DNA of 64,000 bases, from positions 1 through 64,000 of IMG/VR virus record IMGVR_UViG_3300042518_000726; one strand, written 5' to 3'. The stretch is from a virus. The notes below the pieces were generated by a model. The model was not told where the DNA came from, made no database searches, and saw nothing but the letters and a program-made list of their open reading frames with translations. The position numbers and the translations under genes are program-made. Positions 1-8,300 of the stretch are shown here, one piece after another; within the stretch, counting starts at the first letter, position 1; the number at the start of each line of letters is the position of its first letter.

Positions 1-480
1 ACTAGTGTAAAAATAGCTACTGATGCTATTACTAGTGTAAAAATAGCCAATGATGCTGTTACTGCTGATAAAATTATTACTAATGCTGTTACCGCTGATA
101 AAATCAATGCTAACGCTGTTACTGCTGATAAAATCAATGCTAATGCTGTTACTGCTGCTAAAATAGAGGCTAATGCTGTTACTGCTGATAAAATCAATGC
201 TAACGCTGTTACCGCTGATAAAATTAGTGCTAACGCTGTTACCGCTGATAAAATTAGTGCTAACGCTGTTACTGCTGATAAAATCAATGCTAACGCTGTT
301 ACTGCTGATAAAATCAATGCTAATGCTGTTACTGCTGATAAAATCAATGCTAATGCTGTTACTGCTGCTAAAATAGAGGCTAATGCTGTTACTGCTGATA
401 AAATTAGTGCTAACGCTGTTACCGCTGATAAAATTAGTGCTAATGCTGTTACAGCTGATAAATTAAGTAGCAATACTATA
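1..480 (+). repeat. Tandem 30-bp repeat tract A (in-frame, 16 units)
   Basis: Sixteen contiguous 30-bp units lie in frame in the fibre gene, each encoding a decapeptide such as VTADKINANA, VTAAKIEANA, VTADKISANA or ITSVKIATDA. Units differ mainly at synonymous positions and at residues 6-8. The tract continues upstream of the window. Confidence 0.95.
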
Positions 481-2919
481 TTAGTAAATCAATCACTAAC
501 AGTAGGTAATCCAGTAGTAACAGGCACAACTATTACATCAGGTAGTGGAGCCGTTATTACTGGCGGAAGTAGTAATGCTAGCAATACTGTAGCTTTTGGC
601 AATAGTACTGCTAATATTGTAGTAAAAGATGGAGTTATTGCTCTTAATGGAGATATAGTAGGTACAAGTAATATTAAAACAAATGCAATTACTAGTGAAA
701 AAATAGTTTCTGATGCCATTACTAGTGAAAAAATAGTTTCTAATGCCATTACTAGTGTAAAAATAGCTACTGATGCTATTACTAGTGTAAAAATAGCTAC
801 TGATGCTATTACTAGTGTAAAAATAGCCAATGATGCTGTTACTGCTGATAAAATTATTACTAATGCTGTTACTAGCGTAAAAATAGCTACTGATGCTATT
901 ACTAGTGTAAAAATAGCTACTGATGCTATTACTAGTGTAAAAATAGCCAATGATGCTGTTACTGCTGATAAAATTATTACTAATGCTGTTACTGCTGATA
1001 AAATCAATGCTAATGCTGTTACTGCTGATAAAATCAATGCTAATGCTGTTACTGCTGATAAAATTAGTGCTAACGCTGTTACCGCTGATAAAATCAATGC
1101 TAATGCTGTTACTGCTGATAAAATTAGTGCTAACGCTGTTACTGCTGCTAAAATAGAGGCTAATGCTGTTACCGCTGATAAAATCAATGCTAACGCTGTT
1201 ACCGCTGATAAAATCAATGCTAATGCTGTTACTGCTGCTAAAATAGAGGCTAACGCTGTTACTGCTGATAAAATCAATGCTAACGCTGTTACTGCTGATA
1301 AAATTAGTGCTAACGCTGTTACTGCTGATAAAATCAATGCTAACGCTGTTACTGCTGATAAAATCAATGCTAACGCTGTTACCGCTGATAAAATCAATGC
1401 TAACGCTGTTACTGCTGCTAAAATAGAGGCTAACGCTGTTACTGCTGATAAAATCAATGCTAATGCTGTTACTGCTGATAAAATCAATGCTAATGCTGTT
1501 ACTGCTGATAAAATCAATGCTAATGCTGTTACTGCTGCTAAAATAGAGGCTAATGCTGTTACCGCTGATAAAATTAGTGCTGGTAGTATTACAGCCGATA
1601 AATTAAGTAGCAATACTATACTGGTAAATCAATCACTAACAGTAGGTAATCCAGTAGTAACAGGAACAACCATTACATCCGGTAGCGGAGCCGTTATTAC
1701 TGGGGGAAGTAGTAATGCTAGCAATACTGTAGCATTTGGTAATAGTACAGCAAATATTGTAGTAAAAGATGGTGTTGTTGCTCTTAATGGAAAATTAGTA
1801 AGTAGTAATAATGCCAATTTTGGAGTAATACAGAGTATTTCACAAATTAAATATCTTTATGGTATAACAAGCCCGGCGGCACCAGATGAGGATTTTGATA
1901 CGCAAGGTTATAATGGTGAAAATTTTGTTAATGGTTTTGAATTGTCTAGCATAGCAAATGATGGAACTAAAGCTAGACCTATTGTTACTATTCCAGGAAA
2001 TACAGATGCAACTAAAAGTTATAGAGTAAATTTAAAATTTACTCTTACAATGGAAATTTCACAGCATTTATTTACCGGAGTATACGGTATACTTGTGTAT
2101 AGAACTAATATTGGTGATGGATATGCACCAGTAGATTCTTTAAGATTTAAACATACTCTTGGAATTAATCCTCCTGTAGGCACTGTGCATGTTTTTAAAA
2201 AATATATCTATGGAGGCATTGATGCAGAGTGGGGTAAAGAGACCAAAGATATAGTTGTAGATATTTTAGAATCTACAGATGATGCTGCTAATAGTTTATA
2301 TCCTGGCTATACCGCAATTCAACATGGTAAAACTTATAGCTATCATATTTATTTCTTTAGTATGCAATACGGCCAAGATCGAGTAACTGTTCAAACAAAT
2401 AATTTTACGTACTATAATGGAGGTGATACAGTAATACCAATACCACATCTTGGACTATATGATATAAAATATGGTTATATTGTTAGGGGCCCAGGACTAC
2501 CTTCTACTTATTTTCGAAGAACTCCTACACTTGCGGCTAATAGTGAATACTTAAGATTTAATACTAGTACTGATTTAAATATTGGTATGACTGTAAGTGG
2601 TCGAAGAATTCCTAAAAGATCTGCAATATATACTAAACCTAACAGTACAGAAATAAATTTAGCTACATTTGATGGATCTGGTTTTGGAAGAGATACAAGT
2701 TATGTACCTATTATACCTATAAGTAATTCGGATTGGGATAAAGTATTTTTTGGTCCTCCGTTAATTAGAAGTATTAATAATGTTACAATAAGTATATGGG
2801 GACAGTTTTCAATACCTTGGCAGTCCACAATTACAATAGAGCCTCAATTATACGGAGGTAAAGTAGGAGCTATATCTTATCCATCAGGAATTATAGAAAC
2901 TATAGTTTATTATATTTAA
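1..2919 (+). CDS. Tail fibre / long repeat-built virion protein (5' truncated)
   Basis: The frame is open from base 1 to the TAA at 2919 without a stop, so the real start lies upstream of the window and about 972 residues are visible. The N-terminal two thirds is a tandem array of 10-residue units of the type VTADKINANA or ITSVKIATDA, interrupted twice by an almost identical 60-residue block (481-660 and 1621-1800). The last 370 residues are unique, rich in Tyr, Asn and beta-type sequence, and probably form the distal domain. Such VTxxKI decapeptide arrays are common in trimeric phage fibres. Its place at the head of a fibre gene cluster supports a virion role; the receptor is unknown. No ATG, GTG or TTG occurs in frame inside the repeats, so the gene is easily missed. 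Confidence 0.8.
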   Translation, partial: TSVKIATDAITSVKIANDAVTADKIITNAVTADKINANAVTADKINANAVTAAKIEANAVTADKINANAVTADKISANAVTADKISANAVTADKINANAVTADKINANAVTADKINANAVTAAKIEANAVTADKISANAVTADKISANAVTADKLSSNTILVNQSLTVGNPVVTGTTITSGSGAVITGGSSNASNTVAFGNSTANIVVKDGVIALNGDIVGTSNIKTNAITSEKIVSDAITSEKIVSNAITSVKIATDAITSVKIATDAITSVKIANDAVTADKIITNAVTSVKIATDAITSVKIATDAITSVKIANDAVTADKIITNAVTADKINANAVTADKINANAVTADKISANAVTADKINANAVTADKISANAVTAAKIEANAVTADKINANAVTADKINANAVTAAKIEANAVTADKINANAVTADKISANAVTADKINANAVTADKINANAVTADKINANAVTAAKIEANAVTADKINANAVTADKINANAVTADKINANAVTAAKIEANAVTADKISAGSITADKLSSNTILVNQSLTVGNPVVTGTTITSGSGAVITGGSSNASNTVAFGNSTANIVVKDGVVALNGKLVSSNNANFGVIQSISQIKYLYGITSPAAPDEDFDTQGYNGENFVNGFELSSIANDGTKARPIVTIPGNTDATKSYRVNLKFTLTMEISQHLFTGVYGILVYRTNIGDGYAPVDSLRFKHTLGINPPVGTVHVFKKYIYGGIDAEWGKETKDIVVDILESTDDAANSLYPGYTAIQHGKTYSYHIYFFSMQYGQDRVTVQTNNFTYYNGGDTVIPIPHLGLYDIKYGYIVRGPGLPSTYFRRTPTLAANSEYLRFNTSTDLNIGMTVSGRRIPKRSAIYTKPNSTEINLATFDGSGFGRDTSYVPIIPISNSDWDKVFFGPPLIRSINNVTISIWGQFSIPWQSTITIEPQLYGGKVGAISYPSGIIETIVYYI
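481..1800 (+). repeat. 1140-bp-period segmental duplication of a 180-bp non-repeat block
   Basis: The 180-bp block 481-660 recurs at 1621-1800 with only scattered differences. The offset is 1140 bp, exactly 38 repeat units, so a whole module (repeat tract plus globular block) was duplicated in frame. Confidence 0.9.
691..1620 (+). repeat. Tandem 30-bp repeat tract B (in-frame, 31 units)
   Basis: Thirty-one contiguous 30-bp units have the same family as tract A. The first units are ITSEKIVSDA-like, then ITSVKIATDA, then a long run of VTADKINANA, VTADKISANA and VTAAKIEANA. Adjacent units are often identical, which points to recent unequal exchange or slippage. Confidence 0.95.
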
Positions 2920-2930
2920 ATTATTACTAA

Positions 2931-2967
2931 AAAAATACCCGACCCTAAACCAGGGCGGGTATTTTTT
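2931..2967 (+). terminator. Rho-independent terminator after the first fibre gene
   Basis: A hairpin with stems TACCCGACCCT and AGGGCGGGTA around an AAACC loop is followed by a T-run. It lies 12 bases past the fibre stop codon and just before a new promoter, so it closes the upstream transcript. Confidence 0.85.
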
Positions 2968-2970
2968 ACA

Positions 2971-2999
2971 TTGACAACTTTATGCTCTTGTGTTACAAT
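2971..2999 (+). promoter_or_regulatory. Sigma70-type promoter (rightward)
   Basis: A perfect -35 TTGACA (2971-2976) is separated by 17 bp from TACAAT (2994-2999). It sits directly behind the terminator and ahead of the fibre/lysis block. It is the only strong promoter I recognise in the rightward half up to 24.6 kb. Confidence 0.8.
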
Positions 3000-3001
3000 A
3001 G

Positions 3002-3064
3002 TTGAAAATGTCCGTTTCAAAACTAAAATTTTCAAGGAGCCAAACCTTTTAGGCTACTGCACGG
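3002..3064 (+). promoter_or_regulatory. Possible pseudoknotted 5' leader
   Basis: TTGAAAAT (3002-3009) is complementary to ATTTTCAA (3028-3035). CCGT in that loop (3012-3015) is complementary to ACGG (3061-3064), which would make a pseudoknot, with a small hairpin AGCC/GGCT (3038-3055) between. The expected transcription start is near 3006, so the first helix might be only partly transcribed. I see no match to a known riboswitch consensus. Confidence 0.35.
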
Positions 3065-3080
3065 AAAGAAAGGGTAAAGA

Positions 3081-3434
3081 ATGTTAGAAATATCAGAACA
3101 AGTCATTCAAGTCTTGGGCCTTATTGCTATAGCCGTTGTAGCCGCATTTTTTGGCATCCAGCAGCTAATAAAAAATTGGAAAGCAACCCAAGCAGAGTCG
3201 GGAATTATACAAATTATGCACCGAGAGCTAGAGCGAATGGGTGAGCAGAATACTAAACTAAGCCTAGAGCTTGGTAGACTACACGAGCAGATTATAGCCC
3301 TGAACAGGGAACTAGAAAAGCTTACACTCGAAAACCAACGCTTACAGGTTGAGGTAGTTGCACTAACAAATGAAGTCGGTATATTTAAACGACTAGCAAA
3401 ACAAGGAGCATACCTAGATGCAACAACCAGCTAA
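3081..3434 (+). CDS. Small membrane-anchored coiled-coil protein
   Basis: This 117-residue protein has one hydrophobic segment near residues 9-27, then a long charged region with heptad-like Leu/Ile spacing (about 45-105), typical of a coiled coil. It is first in the transcript from the promoter at 2971 and its end overlaps the next gene by 17 nt. I do not recognise the family. A single N-terminal membrane anchor plus coiled coil would suit a lysis accessory or a virion-assembly scaffold, but nothing decides between them. Confidence 0.7.
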   Translation: MLEISEQVIQVLGLIAIAVVAAFFGIQQLIKNWKATQAESGIIQIMHRELERMGEQNTKLSLELGRLHEQIIALNRELEKLTLENQRLQVEVVALTNEVGIFKRLAKQGAYLDATTS

Positions 3435-4017
3435 AATTAATTATAAAGTGTATCAGGGTGCAACCTTTCAAGAAATTTATCGTTGGGAATCGCAAACAAA
3501 AGTTTACACACCCATCTCACAAATTTCTCGGAGTGCGCCTTGTGTAATAACTACAACTACTGCATCAAACATTCCCATTGGCTGGCGATTTCGTGTGGCG
3601 GGCGCTGGCGGAATGAAAGAAATTAATAGTGTGGGTGAGGATAATTGGTATATAGCTACTGGGGTTAGTGGTACGCAAATTACCATAAATCAGGTAAATA
3701 GTTTGAGTTATACTCAGTACACCAGTGGCGGAGTAGTAGAGTATAATGACTGGGTTGGACTAAACAATCTTACAGCACGTATGCAAATTCGTGAAACTGT
3801 TGAAAGTCCTGCCATAATATATCAGTGCGGAACCCAAACCGGTGAAATTGTCCTTGATCAAGTCTACAAAACAATTACTATAACTATTCCTGCCGGCATA
3901 ACCGAAGATTTTACTTTTGAAACTGCTGTATATTCTGTAGAATTAGTAGATCAACAAGGTAGAGTAACTCCTTTCTTAACAGGTAATTTAGTACTAGTTA
4001 AGGAGGTAACCCGATGA
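3418..4017 (+). CDS. Virion protein with baseplate/fibre-adaptor (BppU-N-like) features
   Basis: A 199-residue beta-rich protein. The start is set by AAGGAG 10 nt upstream. The opening (KVYQGATFQEIYRW) and the later LTARMQIRET segment resemble the small Ig-like virion proteins of many tailed phages, whose pattern is a polypeptide opening with YQGxxF and a central xxARMQIR strand. It overlaps the previous gene by 17 nt and the next by 4 nt (ATGA), so it is translationally coupled within the fibre/baseplate block. The role is inferred from context and motif similarity. Confidence 0.6.
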   Translation: MQQPAKINYKVYQGATFQEIYRWESQTKVYTPISQISRSAPCVITTTTASNIPIGWRFRVAGAGGMKEINSVGEDNWYIATGVSGTQITINQVNSLSYTQYTSGGVVEYNDWVGLNNLTARMQIRETVESPAIIYQCGTQTGEIVLDQVYKTITITIPAGITEDFTFETAVYSVELVDQQGRVTPFLTGNLVLVKEVTR

Positions 4018-4280
4018 CAACTACAGTAGTCGTAGATAAAAATACTACAGTAACTATACGGGAACAAACAGTAAATACTGTAGTTGTACGAGACCAAACT
4101 CCCAGAACTGTTATAACCGGTATAATGGGGCCTCCTGGAAAAACTACAGTAAGTGGCCTAGAAGATGTTGATGTAACCTCTTTAAATCCCGGAAGTATAC
4201 TAGTATACAATACACAAACTCAAAAATGGATTTCAACTACCTTGCTGAATCAACAAACAGTTGATTCAGGCCAATATTAA
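4014..4280 (+). CDS. Small virion-associated protein
   Basis: An 88-residue protein coupled to the upstream gene by an ATGA overlap. The first half is very rich in Thr and Val beta strands and ends with a short GPPG turn. The second half carries L-x-DVDV-x9-ILVYN-x4-KW, a module that recurs in phage fibre and neck proteins (LxDV…LxYN…W). Probably a structural or fibre-connector protein. Confidence 0.6.
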   Translation: MTTTVVVDKNTTVTIREQTVNTVVVRDQTPRTVITGIMGPPGKTTVSGLEDVDVTSLNPGSILVYNTQTQKWISTTLLNQQTVDSGQY

Positions 4281-4291
4281 AAGGGACAAAA

Positions 4292-5713
4292 ATGGCTTCT
4301 ATTATTAGAATTAAACGTTCAGAGGTAGCTGGAAATCCAAGTGTTCTAGCTGCAGGCGAAATGGCCTACTCTGGATTAGTTAATAACGATTCAAATGGCG
4401 GTGACCGCCTATACATTGGTATGGGTAACGAAAATAATGGTAACGCTGTTAATCACGTAGTAATTGGTGGTAAATACTTTACTGACCTACTAGATCATAC
4501 ACGTGGTACACTAACAGCTAGTTCTGCCATTATCGTTGATGCAAATAAAAAGATCAATGAACTACTAGTAGATAATATTACAATAGATGGTAATAGCATC
4601 ACTAGCACTGATAGCAATGGTAATATAAATATTACTCCAGACGGTACCGGTATTACCATAATTAAAAATATTTATACCGATGCCAGCACTAGTCTTGCTG
4701 AGTATATCTACGACACTGTAGGTGGAGCAATTACTGCTGGTACAGGTATTACTGTAACTAATAGTGATCCCGGTAATACTAGTACAATTAGTATCACTGC
4801 TACTGGCGTAACAGCTGGAAGTTACGGTTCTCAAACTGCAATACCTGTACTTACCGTTAATGCACAAGGTCAAATTACTAGTGTTAATACTGAAAATATT
4901 GCCACTAACCTAAATATTGCTGGCGGTACAGGTACTGATGCGGTTGCACTACTCACTGATACCTTAACATTTACAGGCGGTACTGGCGTTACTACTGCAG
5001 TTACTAATAATACAGTAACTATTAGCATAGGTCAAGCTGTTGGTACTACCAGTGATGTAACGTTTAATAATGTTACAGTAAATGGTCAATTAAGCAGTGA
5101 TGATATTACAGCTGCAAATATTAGTGTAGCAGGTAATGCTACTATTACTGGTAATCTTACTGTTCAAGGTACTACTACCACTGTAAATAGTACGGCCGTT
5201 GCAATTACAGATATTAACATTGAACTAGCCAAAGATGCTACAACTGCTGCTCAAGCTAATGGTGCTGGTTTAACAGTAACAGGAGCTGGTGCAACACTTA
5301 CTTATACCAGTGCAGATGATCGCTGGAATTTAAACAAAAACTTAGTAGTTACAGAAGTTATTGGTAATAGTGCTACAACTACTAAATGGAAAACAGCCCG
5401 CGACTTAAGCCTAACTGGTGATGCTACTGCTACTCTAGTAGGCGTAGATGGTAGTGCTGCAGTAAGCGCTGCAATTACCCTAGCTACTGTTAATGCAAAT
5501 GTTGGTAGTTTTGGTGATGGTTATACAGTACCTACAGTAACAGTTAATGCCAAAGGCTTAGTAACTGCAGTAACCACAACAGCAATTCCAACTGCAACTG
5601 CAGCAGCAACTAGCGGTGCAGCTACACTAGGCTTAGCAAAATTTAATAGTGCAAACTTTACAGTTGACAGTGGCTGGGTAACTATAAGTGTAGTTGAAGG
5701 CGGAAGTTATTAA
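4292..5713 (+). CDS. Tail fibre / virion structural protein
   Basis: A 473-residue, Thr/Ala/Gly/Asn-rich protein. The N-terminus ([23 protein letters not shown]) is the typical opening of phage fibre subunits in which a short beta module contacts the virion. Residues about 265-350 carry the [15 protein letters not shown]…GAGLTV…W module found in T4-like and cyanophage fibres, where it forms trimeric beta-prism repeats. It shares this module with the giant fibre at 8301. Adsorption apparatus component; which part is unknown. Confidence 0.75.
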   Translation: MASIIRIKRSEVAGNPSVLAAGEMAYSGLVNNDSNGGDRLYIGMGNENNGNAVNHVVIGGKYFTDLLDHTRGTLTASSAIIVDANKKINELLVDNITIDGNSITSTDSNGNINITPDGTGITIIKNIYTDASTSLAEYIYDTVGGAITAGTGITVTNSDPGNTSTISITATGVTAGSYGSQTAIPVLTVNAQGQITSVNTENIATNLNIAGGTGTDAVALLTDTLTFTGGTGVTTAVTNNTVTISIGQAVGTTSDVTFNNVTVNGQLSSDDITAANISVAGNATITGNLTVQGTTTTVNSTAVAITDINIELAKDATTAAQANGAGLTVTGAGATLTYTSADDRWNLNKNLVVTEVIGNSATTTKWKTARDLSLTGDATATLVGVDGSAAVSAAITLATVNANVGSFGDGYTVPTVTVNAKGLVTAVTTTAIPTATAAATSGAATLGLAKFNSANFTVDSGWVTISVVEGGSY

Positions 5714-5759
5714 AAGGTAGTTTTTTAACTACTAGTACAAGTCCTTTTTAGGAAACACT

Positions 5760-8276
5760 ATGGCTAGATTAATACTTAAAAAATCAGCGGTTATTACCGA
5801 TGGTGCACCAAAACAACCTGCGCCAGGCGACCTTGAGTACGGTGAGCTTGCCCTTAACTATGCAGTTGGTACACTCTACTACAAAAAATCTGATAATACA
5901 ATTGGTGCTATTGGCGCAGGTGCTTCACCTGGCAACGGCACCCTGACACTCCAGGCTCAGGCGGGCCTAACTAACACTAGTGTTTCCATTGGTACAGGTA
6001 CAGGATTTAGTGCTAATACTGCAACTAATACAACCTATCAAGTTAATGTTGGTCCAGCACTTAGTGCACTAGCTGGCACCATGACAGGTGCAGGTAGTGG
6101 CTTTTTACGCAAGTCGGGTGCTGATACTTATGAGGTAGATACTAATACGTACGCTACTGCAAGTAGTTTAGCTAATTACTTGCCGCTTGCTGGTGGCACC
6201 ATGACTGGTGCTATTAACATGAGCGGGACTCAAACCCTTACACGTGCTGGTTTTGCTGGTATTGAGTACTACAATACTGCTGGTACTTGGGAAGTCTATA
6301 TTGGTACTGAAAATAACACCGGCAATGTACGGTATAATTCTAGACAGGGTACACATACTTGGTATGCAAATGGAACTTCCATAGGTTCTTTAGCTTCAAC
6401 AGGGCTTAATGTTGCCGGAACCTTAACTTTACAAGGTAATAGACTAGGTATTAAAAATACTGCTATTACCGCTGGCATAGACAGCGTAGCAGGATGGGCT
6501 TACGACAGCACATTTAGTGTTGCTAATCCAGTTGATATATTCTTTAAACCAGACGGTTTAATAATGTATCTAGCGTTTTCTAATTCAATTACCCAGTATA
6601 ATTTGTCAGTTGCATGGGATATCACCACAGCAGTAGCAGGCTCAACATTTTCAATGTCACTAATTGACGTTAGTACATTAGGATTGTTTATTAGTCCAGA
6701 TGGTACTAAGATGATAACCTCTGGTAACAGTGGAGTTGTTATTGCCAACGGTTCAGGTGTTGCAGGCGAAGATAGAGCTTACTATTTTACCTTAGGTACA
6801 CCTTGGGATATAACAACCGCTAGTTTAGTAAGTTCAATACGATTTGCCATAGGTGATGCAGGTGGTATTCCAGCAGCAATGACTGCACCACAGGCGGTAG
6901 ACTTTAAGAATGATGGTACAATAATGTACATCATAGATTCAACTACTGATGCTGTGCATCAGTTTGCGTTGAGTTCGGCATATAATGTTGCAACGGCAAC
7001 CTGGACTAAACAATTTAGTGTTAGTGGCCAAGAAAGCGGCCCAACTGGTCTGAGATTTAACACTGCTGGTACACGCATGTACGTATACGGTAGTACCGGA
7101 GACGACGTAAATGAATATAGATTGGGCACAGCGTGGGACATTGCCACTGCTGTATTTTATGATAAATTCTACACAGGTTGGTTTGAACCTACTCCAACCG
7201 GTATATACATTAACGAATCTGCTAACGTAGCATTCTTATGCGGATCTAGTGGTGATGTAGTATTAAAATTCCGCACAGATCGTCAGGCAGTAGAGATTGA
7301 CGCAGAAACTACTACCAGTAAAATTGAACTTGCTGGCAACACGAGAGTTACAAATAACTTTTACGTTAACGGACGTACAGTACTTGAAGGTCGAGTTGAC
7401 ACCCTTGGAGATCTTGTTATCGGGGGTGATATTACAGTTCTTGGTAATGATTTAGTTGTTGGTTCTGCTACGAGTAGTGCGACATTATTCTCTGGATTAA
7501 CGTCGGGTGCTTTAAGCATCGCTACCAGCGAAACAACTGGTGCAATTACTGTAGGCGGAACAGCAGCCACTGGTGTAATCACCGTCGGTCAGTCCACAGT
7601 TAATCAGACTTTAAACTTATCATCGGGTGCTACTACCGCAGTTTCGACTAAAGTTATTAATATTGGTACCGCCGGTCTTGCAGGTTCGACTAGTACAATT
7701 AACATCGGATCAACAGTTTCGGGAGCACTGGGTGTTACTACAATAGGTGGAACACAAACTATAATTAGTTCTACTACTTCTGCTGTTTCAACTACTACTG
7801 GTGCATTAGTAGTTGCCGGTGGAACGGGTATTGGTGGAAATTTACATGTTGCCGGAACCCTAACACACGCAGGCCTAGCTCCTAGTACCGGTACTGGTAT
7901 AGATCAAGTATATACTCATCAACAAAGCATCACACTAACTACTAGCTGGCAAGATACTGGAGTAAATGCTGCCGAACTTGCAACTGGTAGTTATATTGTT
8001 CAAGTAACTAACGTAAGTGACCATACAGTAGGTGGTACTCAATATCAAGAATACTATACTGGCGTAATGAGTTGGTTTGCTGGCAATACTAATAGTGAAG
8101 TAACTGATGAAATTGTCTTGCACCGAGCAGGGCACGCACCAAATAGTGGAACAATATTCCTAAGAGTTCAAAGAACTCCTGGTGAAAACGCAGACGATTT
8201 AAAGCTACAGGTAGCTGGAACAACTACGAATAGTGCGGCATACCAGTACACATTTAAGTTTCGCAGATTGATATAA
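5760..8276 (+). CDS. Tail fibre protein with a beta-propeller-like domain
   Basis: An 838-residue protein whose N-terminal PGDLEYGELALNY resembles the fibre N-terminus of the upstream gene. Residues about 235-515 contain at least five repeats of the form F-x-PDG-x-x-MY…WDITTA (for example ISPDGTKMIT, FKNDGTIMYI, FNTAGTRMYV), which look like blades of a beta-propeller. A Gly/Thr-rich repeat region follows (about 560-720) and a distal beta domain (about 740-838). A propeller embedded in a fibre suggests glycan or protein receptor binding; that is inference. Confidence 0.75.
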   Translation: MARLILKKSAVITDGAPKQPAPGDLEYGELALNYAVGTLYYKKSDNTIGAIGAGASPGNGTLTLQAQAGLTNTSVSIGTGTGFSANTATNTTYQVNVGPALSALAGTMTGAGSGFLRKSGADTYEVDTNTYATASSLANYLPLAGGTMTGAINMSGTQTLTRAGFAGIEYYNTAGTWEVYIGTENNTGNVRYNSRQGTHTWYANGTSIGSLASTGLNVAGTLTLQGNRLGIKNTAITAGIDSVAGWAYDSTFSVANPVDIFFKPDGLIMYLAFSNSITQYNLSVAWDITTAVAGSTFSMSLIDVSTLGLFISPDGTKMITSGNSGVVIANGSGVAGEDRAYYFTLGTPWDITTASLVSSIRFAIGDAGGIPAAMTAPQAVDFKNDGTIMYIIDSTTDAVHQFALSSAYNVATATWTKQFSVSGQESGPTGLRFNTAGTRMYVYGSTGDDVNEYRLGTAWDIATAVFYDKFYTGWFEPTPTGIYINESANVAFLCGSSGDVVLKFRTDRQAVEIDAETTTSKIELAGNTRVTNNFYVNGRTVLEGRVDTLGDLVIGGDITVLGNDLVVGSATSSATLFSGLTSGALSIATSETTGAITVGGTAATGVITVGQSTVNQTLNLSSGATTAVSTKVINIGTAGLAGSTSTINIGSTVSGALGVTTIGGTQTIISSTTSAVSTTTGALVVAGGTGIGGNLHVAGTLTHAGLAPSTGTGIDQVYTHQQSITLTTSWQDTGVNAAELATGSYIVQVTNVSDHTVGGTQYQEYYTGVMSWFAGNTNSEVTDEIVLHRAGHAPNSGTIFLRVQRTPGENADDLKLQVAGTTTNSAAYQYTFKFRRLI

Positions 8277-8300
8277 CCTCTGATAAATAGGGACGAGGAT

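Noticed and set aside
1-1605. Regular 30-bp repeats that look CRISPR-like
   Set aside because: The units are contiguous with no spacers and maintain one reading frame.
489-1613. Long leftward open frame opposite the fibre repeats
   Set aside because: It is the complement of the 30-bp in-frame repeats; the rightward frame continues uninterrupted to 2919 and encodes a known type of fibre repeat.
3011-3075. Resemblance of the leader to the glutamine (glnA/downstream-peptide) riboswitch
   Set aside because: CGTTTCA and ACGGAAA are similar to parts of the consensus, but the conserved GGAAGTAGG-type segment is absent.
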